Source of the DNA: UBA6627 sp965248675
GTDB lineage: Bacteria > Chloroflexota > Dehalococcoidia > UBA2979
Assembly (NCBI GenBank): GCA_965248675.1
Contig: CBDFJZ010000006.1
Coordinates: forward strand, 372,001-436,000
Direction: 5' to 3'
DNA: 64,000 nt
Part shown: piece after piece, positions 52,404 to 60,457 of the stretch
Layout: each line of letters opens with the position of its first letter
Numbering within the stretch: the stretch's first letter is position 1
The notes under the pieces: generated by a model
The model's input: only the letters and a program-made list of their open reading frames with translations
What the model was told of the DNA's origin: nothing
The model's database searches: none
Made by a program: the position numbers and the translations under genes

Positions 52404-53069
52404 GTGACACTACAATCAGACGATCAGCGAGTCAAGCGGTCCTACCAATCGCCGCGCCGCGCCGCGCAGGCCGAGGCGACGCGACACGCCATCCTCGACG
52501 CAGCCCAGCAGCTCTTCAGCACGCGCGGATACCAGGGCACCTCGATCCGCGCGGTCGCCGAGGCGGCCGACGTCTCGGAACAGACCGTGTACAACGGCTT
52601 CCGCGACAAGCCGTCACTCCTCTTCGCGGTCGGCGAGCGGATCGTCTCCGGAGCGGCCGCGGCCGCCTCACCACCTCGCGACTTCGCGGAGGAAATCGGC
52701 GCGGAGTCGGATCCGCATCGGCGGATCGAGATCGGCGCGGCGTGGGCGCGCACCGTTTGGGAGCAGGGGATGCTCGACTTCGAGTCGATGCTCCTCGACG
52801 CCGCCGCGAGCGACCCACGTGCGGCCGACGTTGCAGCCGCTGCGTGGCAGCAGAAATTCCAGGAGGACCGGCAGACCTTCGACCTGATCTTCCCTGCGGG
52901 CACGCTGCCCGCCGGGCTTGATCGCGATCACGCGTTGGATCTGTTCTTCGCGATGGACAGCGCGGCTTTTGTGCGCATCCTGATCAAAGACCGGGGCTGG
53001 TCGTTCGATCAGTTCGAACACGAACTCGCGGGAATGCTGGCGCGCGTCTTCGTGGACCCGTCGGACTAG
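52404..53069 (+). CDS. TetR-family transcriptional regulator
   Basis: 221 residues from GTG 52404. The N-terminal HTH is clear: ATRHAILDAAQQLFSTRGYQ, GTSIRAVAEAADVSEQTVYN, GFRDKPSLLFAVGERIVSGA. The C-terminal helical domain (EQGMLDFESMLLDAAASDPR, LDLFFAMDSAAFVRILIKDR) would bind an unidentified effector. Divergent from the DUF4386 gene; ends five bases before panE, so panE is likely in its operon. Confidence 0.92.
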   Translation: MTLQSDDQRVKRSYQSPRRAAQAEATRHAILDAAQQLFSTRGYQGTSIRAVAEAADVSEQTVYNGFRDKPSLLFAVGERIVSGAAAAASPPRDFAEEIGAESDPHRRIEIGAAWARTVWEQGMLDFESMLLDAAASDPRAADVAAAAWQQKFQEDRQTFDLIFPAGTLPAGLDRDHALDLFFAMDSAAFVRILIKDRGWSFDQFEHELAGMLARVFVDPSD

Positions 53070-53074
53070 CCCGC

Positions 53075-54058
53075 ATGCGATACGTCATCTACGGGGCGGG
53101 CGGCATCGGCGGCGGCATCGGCGCCCGTCTGCACCAGCACGGCCACGAGGTGATCCTGATCGCGCGCGGCGAGCACCTGGCGCGCATCCTCAGCGAGGGC
53201 CTGACCGTGCGCACGCCCGATGAGACGTTCACCGCCCGCATCCCCGCGGTCGATCATCCCTCGGAGATCACGTTCCGCGACAACGACGTCGTCCTGCTGA
53301 CGACGAAAGCGCAGGACTCCGAGGCCGCGCTGAACGACCTGCGCGACGCGGCCGGCCCGGACATCCCCGTCGTTTGCGCGCAGAACGGCGTCGACGCGGA
53401 GCGGATGGCGGCGCGCCGCTTCAGCCGTGTCTACGCGATGCTCGTGATGATGCCGGCCGTGTTCCTGGAGCCGGGCGAGGTGATCCTGCACGGCACCCCA
53501 ATCAGCGCGTGGCTCGACGCCGGGCGCTACCCGCAGGGCCTCGATCCGCTGATCGAGCAGGTCTGTGCGGACATCAGCGCGAGCCTGATGGTGTCGACGC
53601 CCGATCCGCTACCGATGAGGCTTAAGTACGCGAAGCTACGCAGCAACCTGAACAACGCGATGGACGCGCTGATCGGCGACGAGAGCCGGCGCGGCCCGGT
53701 CGTGAAGCACATGATCGAGGAAGCAGACAGCTGCTTCGCCGCCGCCGGCATCGACGTCGCCTCGCCCGAAGAGCTGCGCGAGCGTCGCGGCGACGCCTTC
53801 ACCCAGGGTGACGTCCCGGGCTACGAGCGGCCGGGCGCCTCCAGCTGGCAGAGCCTCGCCCGAGGGCGCGGCGTCGAGGCGGACTTCCTCAACGGCGAGA
53901 TCGTCCTCCTCGGCGCACAGCACGGCGTCCCAACGCCCTACAACCGCGCCGCCCAGATCCTCGCCAATGCGGCCGCTCGCATCGGCGCCGAGCCCGGCAG
54001 CGCGGACGAATCGGAGATCGTCGCGCTGGCGGAGCGGCTGGCGGCGGAGCACCGTTGA
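53075..54058 (+). CDS. ketopantoate reductase (PanE/ApbA) family protein
   Basis: 327 residues. Rossmann start MRYVIYGAGGIGGGIGARLH, then VVLLTTKAQDSEAALNDLRD, VVCAQNGVDAERMAARRFSR and C-domain KYAKLRSNLNNAMDALIGDE with the conserved lysine and asparagines. Would reduce 2-dehydropantoate to pantoate with NADPH in coenzyme A synthesis. The insertion around DVASPEELRERRGDAFTQGD makes it longer than E. coli PanE (303), and many such paralogues have other 2-ketoacid substrates. Co-transcribed with the TetR regulator. Confidence 0.85.
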   Translation: MRYVIYGAGGIGGGIGARLHQHGHEVILIARGEHLARILSEGLTVRTPDETFTARIPAVDHPSEITFRDNDVVLLTTKAQDSEAALNDLRDAAGPDIPVVCAQNGVDAERMAARRFSRVYAMLVMMPAVFLEPGEVILHGTPISAWLDAGRYPQGLDPLIEQVCADISASLMVSTPDPLPMRLKYAKLRSNLNNAMDALIGDESRRGPVVKHMIEEADSCFAAAGIDVASPEELRERRGDAFTQGDVPGYERPGASSWQSLARGRGVEADFLNGEIVLLGAQHGVPTPYNRAAQILANAAARIGAEPGSADESEIVALAERLAAEHR

Positions 54059-54147
54059 TCGGAGCCCTCGTCGGAACTAGCTCAGCTCGCGCCGCGTTGC
54101 TAGGCTCGGCGCGACCGCAGCTCGCGTCGGAAATTCGAGGAGCGCGC

Positions 54148-54336
54148 ATGGGTTGCCCCGTCCACATCTGGGTCCCAATGGCGGCCGCCCTGGCGCCGGC
54201 CGCGACGATGGCGCGCCACAAGCTCCGCCTCCTCCTCCCGCAGCGGAAGCCCGATGAGAACCCGGCCGATCGCATCGAGGAGATGCCGCGCTGGGCGCCG
54301 GTCGCGTCGACGGTGACCGATTCCCCTCGCGACTAA
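54148..54336 (+). CDS. small protein with one membrane segment
   Basis: 62 residues: MGCPVHIWVPMAAALAPAAT, then MARHKLRLLLPQRKPDENPA and an acidic tail. The ATG follows CGAGGAGCGCGC. A cysteine and histidine sit just before a short hydrophobic span, a pattern reminiscent of small metal-related membrane peptides, but I know no named family. The frame is open further upstream into panE but only this start has a ribosome-binding site. Confidence 0.5.
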   Translation: MGCPVHIWVPMAAALAPAATMARHKLRLLLPQRKPDENPADRIEEMPRWAPVASTVTDSPRD

Positions 54337-54366
54337 CCACCCGCCCGATTCGAACCCAATCACCCA

Positions 54367-55278
54367 ATGACCGAGGTCGACCCGCTCTTCGTCACCGAGG
54401 GCGACGCGCTGATGCCGACGCCGATCGCGGCCAGCGCTTGGGGGCCGGACGTGCTCCACGGCGGACCGGTGGCGGCCCTGGTGGCCCGCGCCGCGGAGCG
54501 CGCTCTTCCAGATAACCGCGCCGCGGAGCGCGCTCTTCCAGATAACGCCGCTACCGAGGGCGAACTCCAGCCCTCGAGGATCACGGTCGACCTGTTTCGC
54601 GCGGTCCCGCGGGTCCCGCTCACCACCGACGTCGAGCTGGTGCGCGAGGGCCGCCGCGTCGTCGTCGCGCGCGTCTCCGTGCTCGCGAACGGCCTCGAGG
54701 TGACGCGCGGCCAGGTGCTGTTCTTGCGCCGGACCGAGGGGCCGTCGACGCAGACGATTCCGGCGCCGGCCGGGATGGACGGGCTCGAGACCGAGCGCGG
54801 GCTGAACCGCGGCGCGCCGCTGGCGCACGCGCCGGACAGCGACGCTGGCACCGAGGAGCGCGACGACGGGTTCAAGTCCGCCAGCTTCACGGGCGGCTAC
54901 CACCACCTGGTGGAGTCGCGCTGGCCGGAGCCGCCGGGAATGGCGCCGGGGAGCATCGTCTGGGTGCACGTGCAGTTCCCGATCGTCGAGGGTGAGCAGC
55001 CGACCCCGTTCCAACGCGTCGCCGCGGTCTCGGACTTCGGCAACGCCCTCGCGAATCACGCCGCCGACTGGGACGACCCGGGACAGCGAATGCGCGCCTC
55101 GTACATCAACACGGACATCAGCGTGCACCTGCTCCGCCCGCCCGCAGGCGAGTGGCTGTGCCTCGTCGCAGACCGATCGACGCACATCAATGGCGTCGGC
55201 CTCGTCGAGGTAAGCCAGTACGACCGCCTCGGACACTATGCGCGCGGCACCCTCGCGCGGCTGGCGAACACGAAGTAG
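54367..55278 (+). CDS. acyl-CoA thioesterase-like double-hotdog protein
   Basis: 303 residues, TesB-like. SAWGPDVLHGGPVAALVARA carries the HGG hotdog start, TVDLFRAVPRVPLTTDVELV and VARVSVLANGLEVTRGQVLF complete the first hotdog. The second holds AAVSDFGNALANHAADWDDP, INTDISVHLLRPPAGEWLCL and VGLVEVSQYDRLGHYARGTL. Cleaves an acyl-CoA if active. Residues about 41-60 are an exact duplicate of ten codons (RAAERALPDN twice) inside the first central helix. Confidence 0.85.
   Translation: MTEVDPLFVTEGDALMPTPIAASAWGPDVLHGGPVAALVARAAERALPDNRAAERALPDNAATEGELQPSRITVDLFRAVPRVPLTTDVELVREGRRVVVARVSVLANGLEVTRGQVLFLRRTEGPSTQTIPAPAGMDGLETERGLNRGAPLAHAPDSDAGTEERDDGFKSASFTGGYHHLVESRWPEPPGMAPGSIVWVHVQFPIVEGEQPTPFQRVAAVSDFGNALANHAADWDDPGQRMRASYINTDISVHLLRPPAGEWLCLVADRSTHINGVGLVEVSQYDRLGHYARGTLARLANTK
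54487..54546 (+). repeat. exact 30-bp in-frame tandem duplication in the thioesterase gene
   Basis: Two identical 30-nt units, 54487-54516 and 54517-54546, encoding RAAERALPDN twice. Confidence 0.97.
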
Positions 55279-55350
55279 GCCTCGAGCGGTCGCGCCGCCG
55301 CCGTACCGCCCGGGCGTTCCGGACGGCACTCGCCTCCCACTGAAGCACCG

Positions 55351-56240
55351 CGCCCGGGGCGAGGCCCCGGTCAGAAGCTAGCTCGCCCGGCACCGTCACA
55401 GAAAGACGTCTCCCGCCGCGACCAGAAGAGCGACAAACTCCCAGACCAGACAAGGCTTCGGAGGGGGACCGGGGGACACCCCCGCCCGTGGGGCGATCAA
55501 GAACGAAGGGGTCCCCGGCGGGGTGTCGGGGGCCTCGCCCCGTAGGGCGATCCCCAAATTGCCGCGCCCCCGACGAACGAAGCGTCCTCGGACATCTCTC
55601 AAAGCGCAGATCCCAGCCGCCGCCCCGGAGAGCTCCCTGCGACCGCCCCTCACCCACGAGCGATCCGGACAACAGTCGGGTCGCGCCGAACCAACACGCC
55701 CGGGGCGAAGGCCCCGGTCAGAAGTAAGCTCGCCCGGCACCATCGCACAAACACGATGGCGCCACACCCTGCCGTTACCGAAGCGCGACAAACCCTGGAC
55801 CAGACATGGCTTGGGAGGGGGACCGGGGGACACCCCCGCCCGTAGGGCGATCAAGAACGAAGGGGTCCCCGGCGGGGTGTCGGGGGCCTCGCCCCGTAGG
55901 GCGATCCCCAAATTGCCGCGCCCCCGACGAACGAAGCGTCCTCGGACCATCTCTCAAAGCGCCAAACAACGACACCGCTTCGGAGAGCTCCTTGCCACCG
56001 CCCTCACGCACGAGCGATCCGGACAACAGTCGGGTCGCGCCGAACCAACACGCCCGGGGCGAAGGCCCCGGTCAGAAGCAAGCTCGCCCGGCACCATCGC
56101 ACAAACACGATGGCGCCACACCCTGCCGTTACCGAAGCGCGACAAACCCTGGACCAGACACGGCTTGGGCGGGGGACCGGGGGACATCGTGTCCCCGGCG
56201 GGGGTGTCGGGGGCGAGTGCCCCTGACGAACGAAGCGACC
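55351..56240. repeat. tandem ~350-bp hairpin repeats (variant A), 2.5 copies
   Basis: Units at 55351-55696, 55697-56050 and partial 56051-56240. Each starts CGCCCGGGGCGAAGGCCCCG (a hairpin) and contains GGGGGACCGGGGGACAC. The next part is a nested cruciform: outer arms GTCGGGGGC and GCCCCCGAC enclosing CGCCCCGTAGGGCG. It is followed by GACGAACGAAGCGTCCTCGG. Copies 1 and 2 also share CACGAGCGATCCGGACAAC. Copy 3 has lost the middle but kept a CCGGGGGACA-TCG-TGTCCCC stem. Single-copy relatives occur at 62.8 and 63.1 kb. Confidence 0.88.
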
Positions 56241-56343
56241 CCGAGAGACCGCGCGGCAGCGCAGCCGTCAGCCGCCCCCTCGAAGAGACCGGAGCCTCCG
56301 CTCCCAGCAGCCCGTGCGCGAGCGCAGCAACATCGATTGACAC

Positions 56344-56359
56344 GTGACTTTTTAGTCAC
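56344..56359. promoter_or_regulatory. ArsR-family operator upstream of 56373
   Basis: Perfect inverted repeat GTGACT-TTTT-AGTCAC, 13 bases before the start of an ArsR-type regulator, in a small AT-rich window. Position and symmetry fit autorepression. Confidence 0.65.
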
Positions 56360-56372
56360 ATATCTTCCCGCA

Positions 56373-57224
56373 ATGGAAGCAGTCTTCAAGGCCCTCGGCT
56401 CTCCAGCGCGACGCCTCCTCCTCGACTCGCTCTTCGAGGACGACGGCCAAACGCTCGGCGAGCTAACCGACCGCCTTGAAATGACGCGGTTCGGTGCCAT
56501 GAAGCACCTGCGCGTGCTCGAGGACGCCAACCTCGTCGTCACGAGGCGATCGGGGCGCGAGAAGCTGCACTACCTCAATCCGGTGCCGATCCGTGAGCTA
56601 CACGATCGCTGGCTCGGCAAGTACGCCGAGCCATGGGTCAGTGCCCTGACTCCGCTCAAGAAAGACTTAGAGACCTCGCTGAAACGAGAGTTGGAGACCG
56701 AAATGACCCCGAATACCGAGCAGGACCGCCACGTCTACCAGATCTTCATCCGCAGTACGCCCGAGGAGGTGTGGGGCGGGATCACGAACGGCGCGCTCAC
56801 TAGGCGCTACTTCCACCAGACCTCGATTGAGTCCACCTGGGATGCGGGCGCCGCGGTCGTCTACCGCAGCCCGGACGGCAGCGTCGCCGTGGAGGGCGAG
56901 GTCCTCGAGGTGGAGCGCCCCTCCCGGCTCTCATACACGTGGCGCGTGCTCTACAACCCGGAAGCGGCGAAGGAAGCGCCCTCGAGAGTGACATGGGAGA
57001 TCGAGCCGGTCGGCGAGACCTGCAAGGTGACGATGGTGCACGACCGCTTCCCGGCGAACTCGGTGGTCTACCCCGAGGTCGGCGAGGGCTGGCACCCGCT
57101 GCTCAGCAGCATGAAGTCGCTCCTCGAAACCGGCGAGCCGCTGGACTTCGAGGCCGCGCAGAAACCGAGCGGCGCCCGCCCGCCCTATCCTGAATCGGGA
57201 TGGCCGGCTCCGAGTCGAGGTTGA
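56373..57224 (+). CDS. ArsR-type HTH fused to SRPBCC (AHSA1-like) domain
   Basis: 283 residues from ATG 56373. Residues 1-90: winged helix (MEAVFKALGSPARRLLLDSL, QTLGELTDRLEMTRFGAMKH, LRVLEDANLVVTRRSGREKL). A linker with DLETSLKRELETE leads to residues 115-260, an AHSA1/START-like domain (YQIFIRSTPEEVWGGITNGA, EVERPSRLSYTWRVL, VTMVHDRFPANSVVYPEVGE). In most genomes these are two adjacent genes; here they are one chain, so ligand binding could directly affect DNA binding. A palindromic site lies upstream. Its end overlaps the Nudix start by 25 bases. Confidence 0.9.
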   Translation: MEAVFKALGSPARRLLLDSLFEDDGQTLGELTDRLEMTRFGAMKHLRVLEDANLVVTRRSGREKLHYLNPVPIRELHDRWLGKYAEPWVSALTPLKKDLETSLKRELETEMTPNTEQDRHVYQIFIRSTPEEVWGGITNGALTRRYFHQTSIESTWDAGAAVVYRSPDGSVAVEGEVLEVERPSRLSYTWRVLYNPEAAKEAPSRVTWEIEPVGETCKVTMVHDRFPANSVVYPEVGEGWHPLLSSMKSLLETGEPLDFEAAQKPSGARPPYPESGWPAPSRG

Positions 57225-57738
57225 CCTACTGCCCGACGTGCGCGGGCAAGCTCGCCCTCCAACCGATGGGCGACTACGACGACGCCCTCCATCCGGTTTG
57301 CGAAGACTGCGGTTTCGTGCTCTGGCAGAGCCCGAAACCGACGGTCGACGCGCTTGTCCCCCGCTATGAGGACGATCGAGAGACCATCCTGCTCGGTCGC
57401 CGGGCTCATGAGCCGTCGCGCGGCCAATGGGACACCCCCGGTGGCTTCATGAACGCCGGTGAACAGGTCGAGGATGTCGTCCGCCGCGAGTGCCGGAGGG
57501 AATTCGGGGTCGAGGTCGAGATCGAGGGGATCGTCGGGGCGTTCGACGACCACTACCTCGACGCTCCCACCGTGGCGCTCGTCTACGCCTGCCGCTATCG
57601 CTCCGGTCATCCGCGTCCGCTGGGACCGCCGGTCGACGAGGTCCGCTGGTCCCCCGCGACACGCTCCCCCCGATCGGCCTCGAAGTGATCGCATCAGCGA
57701 TAGACAACTACCGCTCGGCTTCACGACCGGGCCACTGA
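57200..57738 (+). CDS. Nudix hydrolase with N-terminal zinc ribbon, one 3' frameshift
   Basis: Begins MAGSESRLTYCPTCAGKLAL; cysteine pairs CPTC and CEDC form a zinc ribbon before the Nudix domain. Nudix box GGFMNAGEQVEDVVRRECRR, EFGVEVEIEG is recognisable. Near 57652 one base is missing; restoring it changes WSPATRSPRSASK to WFPRDTLPPIGLEVIASAID and moves the end from 57688 to 57738 (about 179 residues). It should hydrolyse an NDP-linked compound such as ADP-ribose or NADH. Overlaps the ArsR-SRPBCC gene, indicating coupled translation. Confidence 0.85.
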
Positions 57739-58235
57739 CCGGAGTAACGGACGACGAGAGCCCCGTCGGCTCCCGCACTAAGACGTCACAAACCGTCTGC
57801 TCGCAGAGCGGCAGCCAGCCGCTGAGATCGAAGAGCAGCAGCCTCGGTTCCTAACCAGGGTCCGCCTACCTCGAGGCACCTCCCCGGGGCGCAGGCCCTG
57901 GTCGTCCGAGCACCCCCCGGGCACCATCACGCAAACACGCGACCGGTACTCCACAGCCGTCACCGAACCATCGATGCCAACGCGCAATTCTCGGCTTGCG
58001 AGGGGGTCGTAGGGGGACAGCCTTGTCCCCCTGCTGGGGGGTCGCAGGGGGGGACGCCACCCTGATCCGAAAAGCGACACCAGAAGCCGTGGCGATGCAG
58101 ACCGCCAGCCGCCCACGCGAAAACCCGCACGTTGCACTCTCCGGGTTGTGAGGGGCTATCCCCCCTCGCAACCCGCCCCATCCCCTCTCAGTGATACCGT
58201 GACCCCGAGGCGAATCCACCCACCGAGGCTCCCCC
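57739..58235. other. noncoding interval with hairpin repeat
   Basis: About 500 bp. The part from 57875 is a relative of the repeat blocks at 55.4 and 44.2 kb (next entry). I see no gene. The 170 bases before it are nondescript. Confidence 0.6.
57875..58068. repeat. dispersed hairpin repeat (A/B hybrid), copy at 58 kb
   Basis: First part follows variant A in order (CCCCGGGGCGCAGGCCCTGG, GGGCACCATCACGCAAACAC). The second part is variant B (CTTGCGAGGGGGTCGTAGGG, stem GGGGGACA-GCCT-TGTCCCCC, GGGGACGCCACC), as at 44.2 kb. It links the two variants as one modular family. Confidence 0.75.
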
Positions 58236-60386
58236 TTGCCCGACGACACTCCCGAGGCCGAAGCGACCTCCCGAGGCGGTAAGAACCGCCTCGCGGACGA
58301 GACCAGCCCCTACCTCCTCCAACACGCCGACAACCCGGTCGACTGGTACCCGTGGGGCGACGAGGCATTCGAGCGCGCCCGCTCCGAGGACCGCCCGATC
58401 CTGCTGTCCGTCGGCTACTCCGCGTGCCACTGGTGCCACGTGATGGCGCACGAGTCGTTCGAGAACGACGAGATCGCCGACCAGATGAACCGCGACTTCG
58501 TCAACATCAAGGTCGACCGCGAGGAGCGGCCGGACGTCGACTCCGTCTACATGACGTTCACGCAGGCGATCACCGGCCAGGGCGGCTGGCCGATGACGGT
58601 GTTCCTGACGCCAGACCTCGAGCCGTTCTACGCCGGTACCTACTTCCCGCCCGAGGACGGCTTCGGACGGCCCGGCTTCCCACGCCTGCTCGAGGGCATC
58701 CGCAACGCCTGGGACAGCGACCGCGACAACGTGCTGTCGTCGGCCGCGCAGCTGACCGAGCAAATGCGCGAGCGGGCGGGACAGGGCGAGGGCGCCGTTT
58801 CGGACGGACTATCAGCCGACCTGCCGGCGCGGGCAGCCGAGGCGCTGCGGTCGGCGTTCGACGCGACATGGGGCGGCTTCGGCGACGCGCCGAAGTTCCC
58901 CAGCCCGGGCAACCTCGAGTTCCTCCTGATGCACCATCAGCGGCTGGGCGGCGATACGGGCAGCCCCTCGGCACGCGAGCTGGTGTTGCACACGCTGCGC
59001 CAGATGTGGGCCGGCGGCATGTACGACCACCTCGGCGGCGGGTTCGCGCGCTACAGCGTGGACGCGAAGTGGCTGGTCCCGCACTTCGAGAAGATGCTCT
59101 ACGACAACGCCCAGCTCGTCCGGACCTACCTCCACGCCTTCCAGCTCACCAGCGATCCGTTCTATGAGCGCGTCGTGCGCGAGACGCTCGCCTACATCGC
59201 TCGCGAGATGACCGCGCCCGAGGGCGGCTGGTACGCCGCGCAGGACGCCGACTCCGAGGGCATCGAGGGCAAGTTCTTCGTCTGGACCCCCGACCAGATC
59301 GACGCGGTCCTTGGCGAGGACGACGGGGCGTTCTTCCGAACGGTCTTCGACGTACAGCCGGGCGGCAACTTCACTGACCCGCACCACGCCGAGCTGACCG
59401 GCCGCAGCGTCCTCAGCCGCCCACGCTCGACCGAGGAGCTCACCGCCCTCCCCGACGGGGCAGCACTGGATCTCGACGCTGACGCCCTCAAGACGCGCGT
59501 CGACGCCCTGCGCGCGCGGCTGTTCGAGGCGCGCACGGCCCGCGTCCCGCCGGGCCTCGACGACAAGGTTCTCACCTCGTGGAACGGCCTGATGCTCGCG
59601 GCCGTCGCAGAGGCGGGGCGCGTCCTCGGAGACCCCGGCTACATCGAGGCGGCCACCACGAACGCGGCATTCGTGCGCGAGCGGATGTGGCGCGACGGCC
59701 ACCTGCGGCACACCTACAAAGCCGGCGTCGCCCGCGTCGACGCTCTGCTCGAGGACTACGCCTACTACGCGCTCGGCCTCGTCGAGCTGTATCGCGCGAC
59801 GGGTGACCTCGCGCACCTCCGGTGGGCACGCGAGCTGTTCGAGGTGATCCTCGATCGCTTCCGCGCCGAGGAGAACGGCGGGTTCTTCGAGACGCCCTCC
59901 GATGGGGAAGAACTGCTGCTGCGCCAAAAGCCGTTGTTCGACGCGCCGACGCCGAGCGGGAACGGCGCGACGGCGCTGCTGGCGGCGACACTCGCCCGCT
60001 ACTTCGGCGAACCGGCGTGGGATCGCATCGCCCGTGAGACGATCGCCGGCGCGCAGGACCGGATCGCGCAGGCCGCGACCGGCTTCGGCAGCATGCTGCA
60101 GGCCGCCGAACTGCTGCTCGCCCCCCATCGCGAGGTTGCGATCGTCGGCGCCCCCGACGCACGCGCCCCCTTCGAGCGCTCCTTCGCCGAGCGGTTCCTG
60201 CCCGCGGTGACCCTCGCCACCGCCGACGGCGCCGGCGGCATCCCGCTCCTCGAGGATCGCGACGTGCCCGCGGGCGCCCCTGACGGCGCGGCGGCGTTCG
60301 TCTGCCACGACTTCGTGTGCGAGCTGCCCGCGACCGCAAGCGGGGCGTTCGCGGCACAGCTCGACGAGCTGATCGCCACGAGCTGA
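58236..60386 (+). CDS. DUF255 thioredoxin-domain protein (YyaL/SSP411 family)
   Basis: 716 residues from TTG 58236. N-terminal thioredoxin-like domain: SPYLLQHADNPVDWYPWGDE, then VGYSACHWCHVMAHESFEND (CHWC redox pair), NIKVDREERPDVDSVYMTFT, GGWPMTVFLTPDLEPFYAGT. The large C-terminal (alpha/alpha)6 barrel includes GGMYDHLGGGFARYSVDAKW and HFEKMLYDNAQLVRTYLHAF, like N-acylglucosamine epimerase/glycosidase folds. The family is almost universal; its reaction is unproven. Cytoplasmic, no signal. Confidence 0.93.
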   Translation: MPDDTPEAEATSRGGKNRLADETSPYLLQHADNPVDWYPWGDEAFERARSEDRPILLSVGYSACHWCHVMAHESFENDEIADQMNRDFVNIKVDREERPDVDSVYMTFTQAITGQGGWPMTVFLTPDLEPFYAGTYFPPEDGFGRPGFPRLLEGIRNAWDSDRDNVLSSAAQLTEQMRERAGQGEGAVSDGLSADLPARAAEALRSAFDATWGGFGDAPKFPSPGNLEFLLMHHQRLGGDTGSPSARELVLHTLRQMWAGGMYDHLGGGFARYSVDAKWLVPHFEKMLYDNAQLVRTYLHAFQLTSDPFYERVVRETLAYIAREMTAPEGGWYAAQDADSEGIEGKFFVWTPDQIDAVLGEDDGAFFRTVFDVQPGGNFTDPHHAELTGRSVLSRPRSTEELTALPDGAALDLDADALKTRVDALRARLFEARTARVPPGLDDKVLTSWNGLMLAAVAEAGRVLGDPGYIEAATTNAAFVRERMWRDGHLRHTYKAGVARVDALLEDYAYYALGLVELYRATGDLAHLRWARELFEVILDRFRAEENGGFFETPSDGEELLLRQKPLFDAPTPSGNGATALLAATLARYFGEPAWDRIARETIAGAQDRIAQAATGFGSMLQAAELLLAPHREVAIVGAPDARAPFERSFAERFLPAVTLATADGAGGIPLLEDRDVPAGAPDGAAAFVCHDFVCELPATASGAFAAQLDELIATS

Positions 60387-60457
60387 TCCCAGCCTTGCGC
60401 GACTGGTGGCGCTGACGATCGATCGAGTACGGTGCCCGCGTCATCGGGCAGGACGCC

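Larger units (their letters stand above)
55279..56372. other. 1.1-kb noncoding space filled by tandem hairpin repeats
   Basis: Open frames here are by-products of repeats (they recur in parallel in each copy) and none has a ribosome-binding site plus codon bias. Content: three copies of the ~350-bp repeat (below) and, at the far end, the ArsR operator. Confidence 0.7.

Noticed and set aside
54337..54366. tRNA T-arm-like GGTTCGAATC on the minus strand
   Set aside because: No flanking acceptor, D or anticodon arms can be folded around it.
55351..56240. CRISPR array
   Set aside because: Units are ~350 bp with GC-rich stems; there are no short regular repeats with unique spacers and no cas genes.
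55351..58235. Several 80-180 codon frames that recur with similar peptides (e.g. MVPGELASDRGLRPG)
   Set aside because: They arise from the nucleotide repeats, appear in parallel frames in each copy and lack start signals; the similarity is at DNA level.
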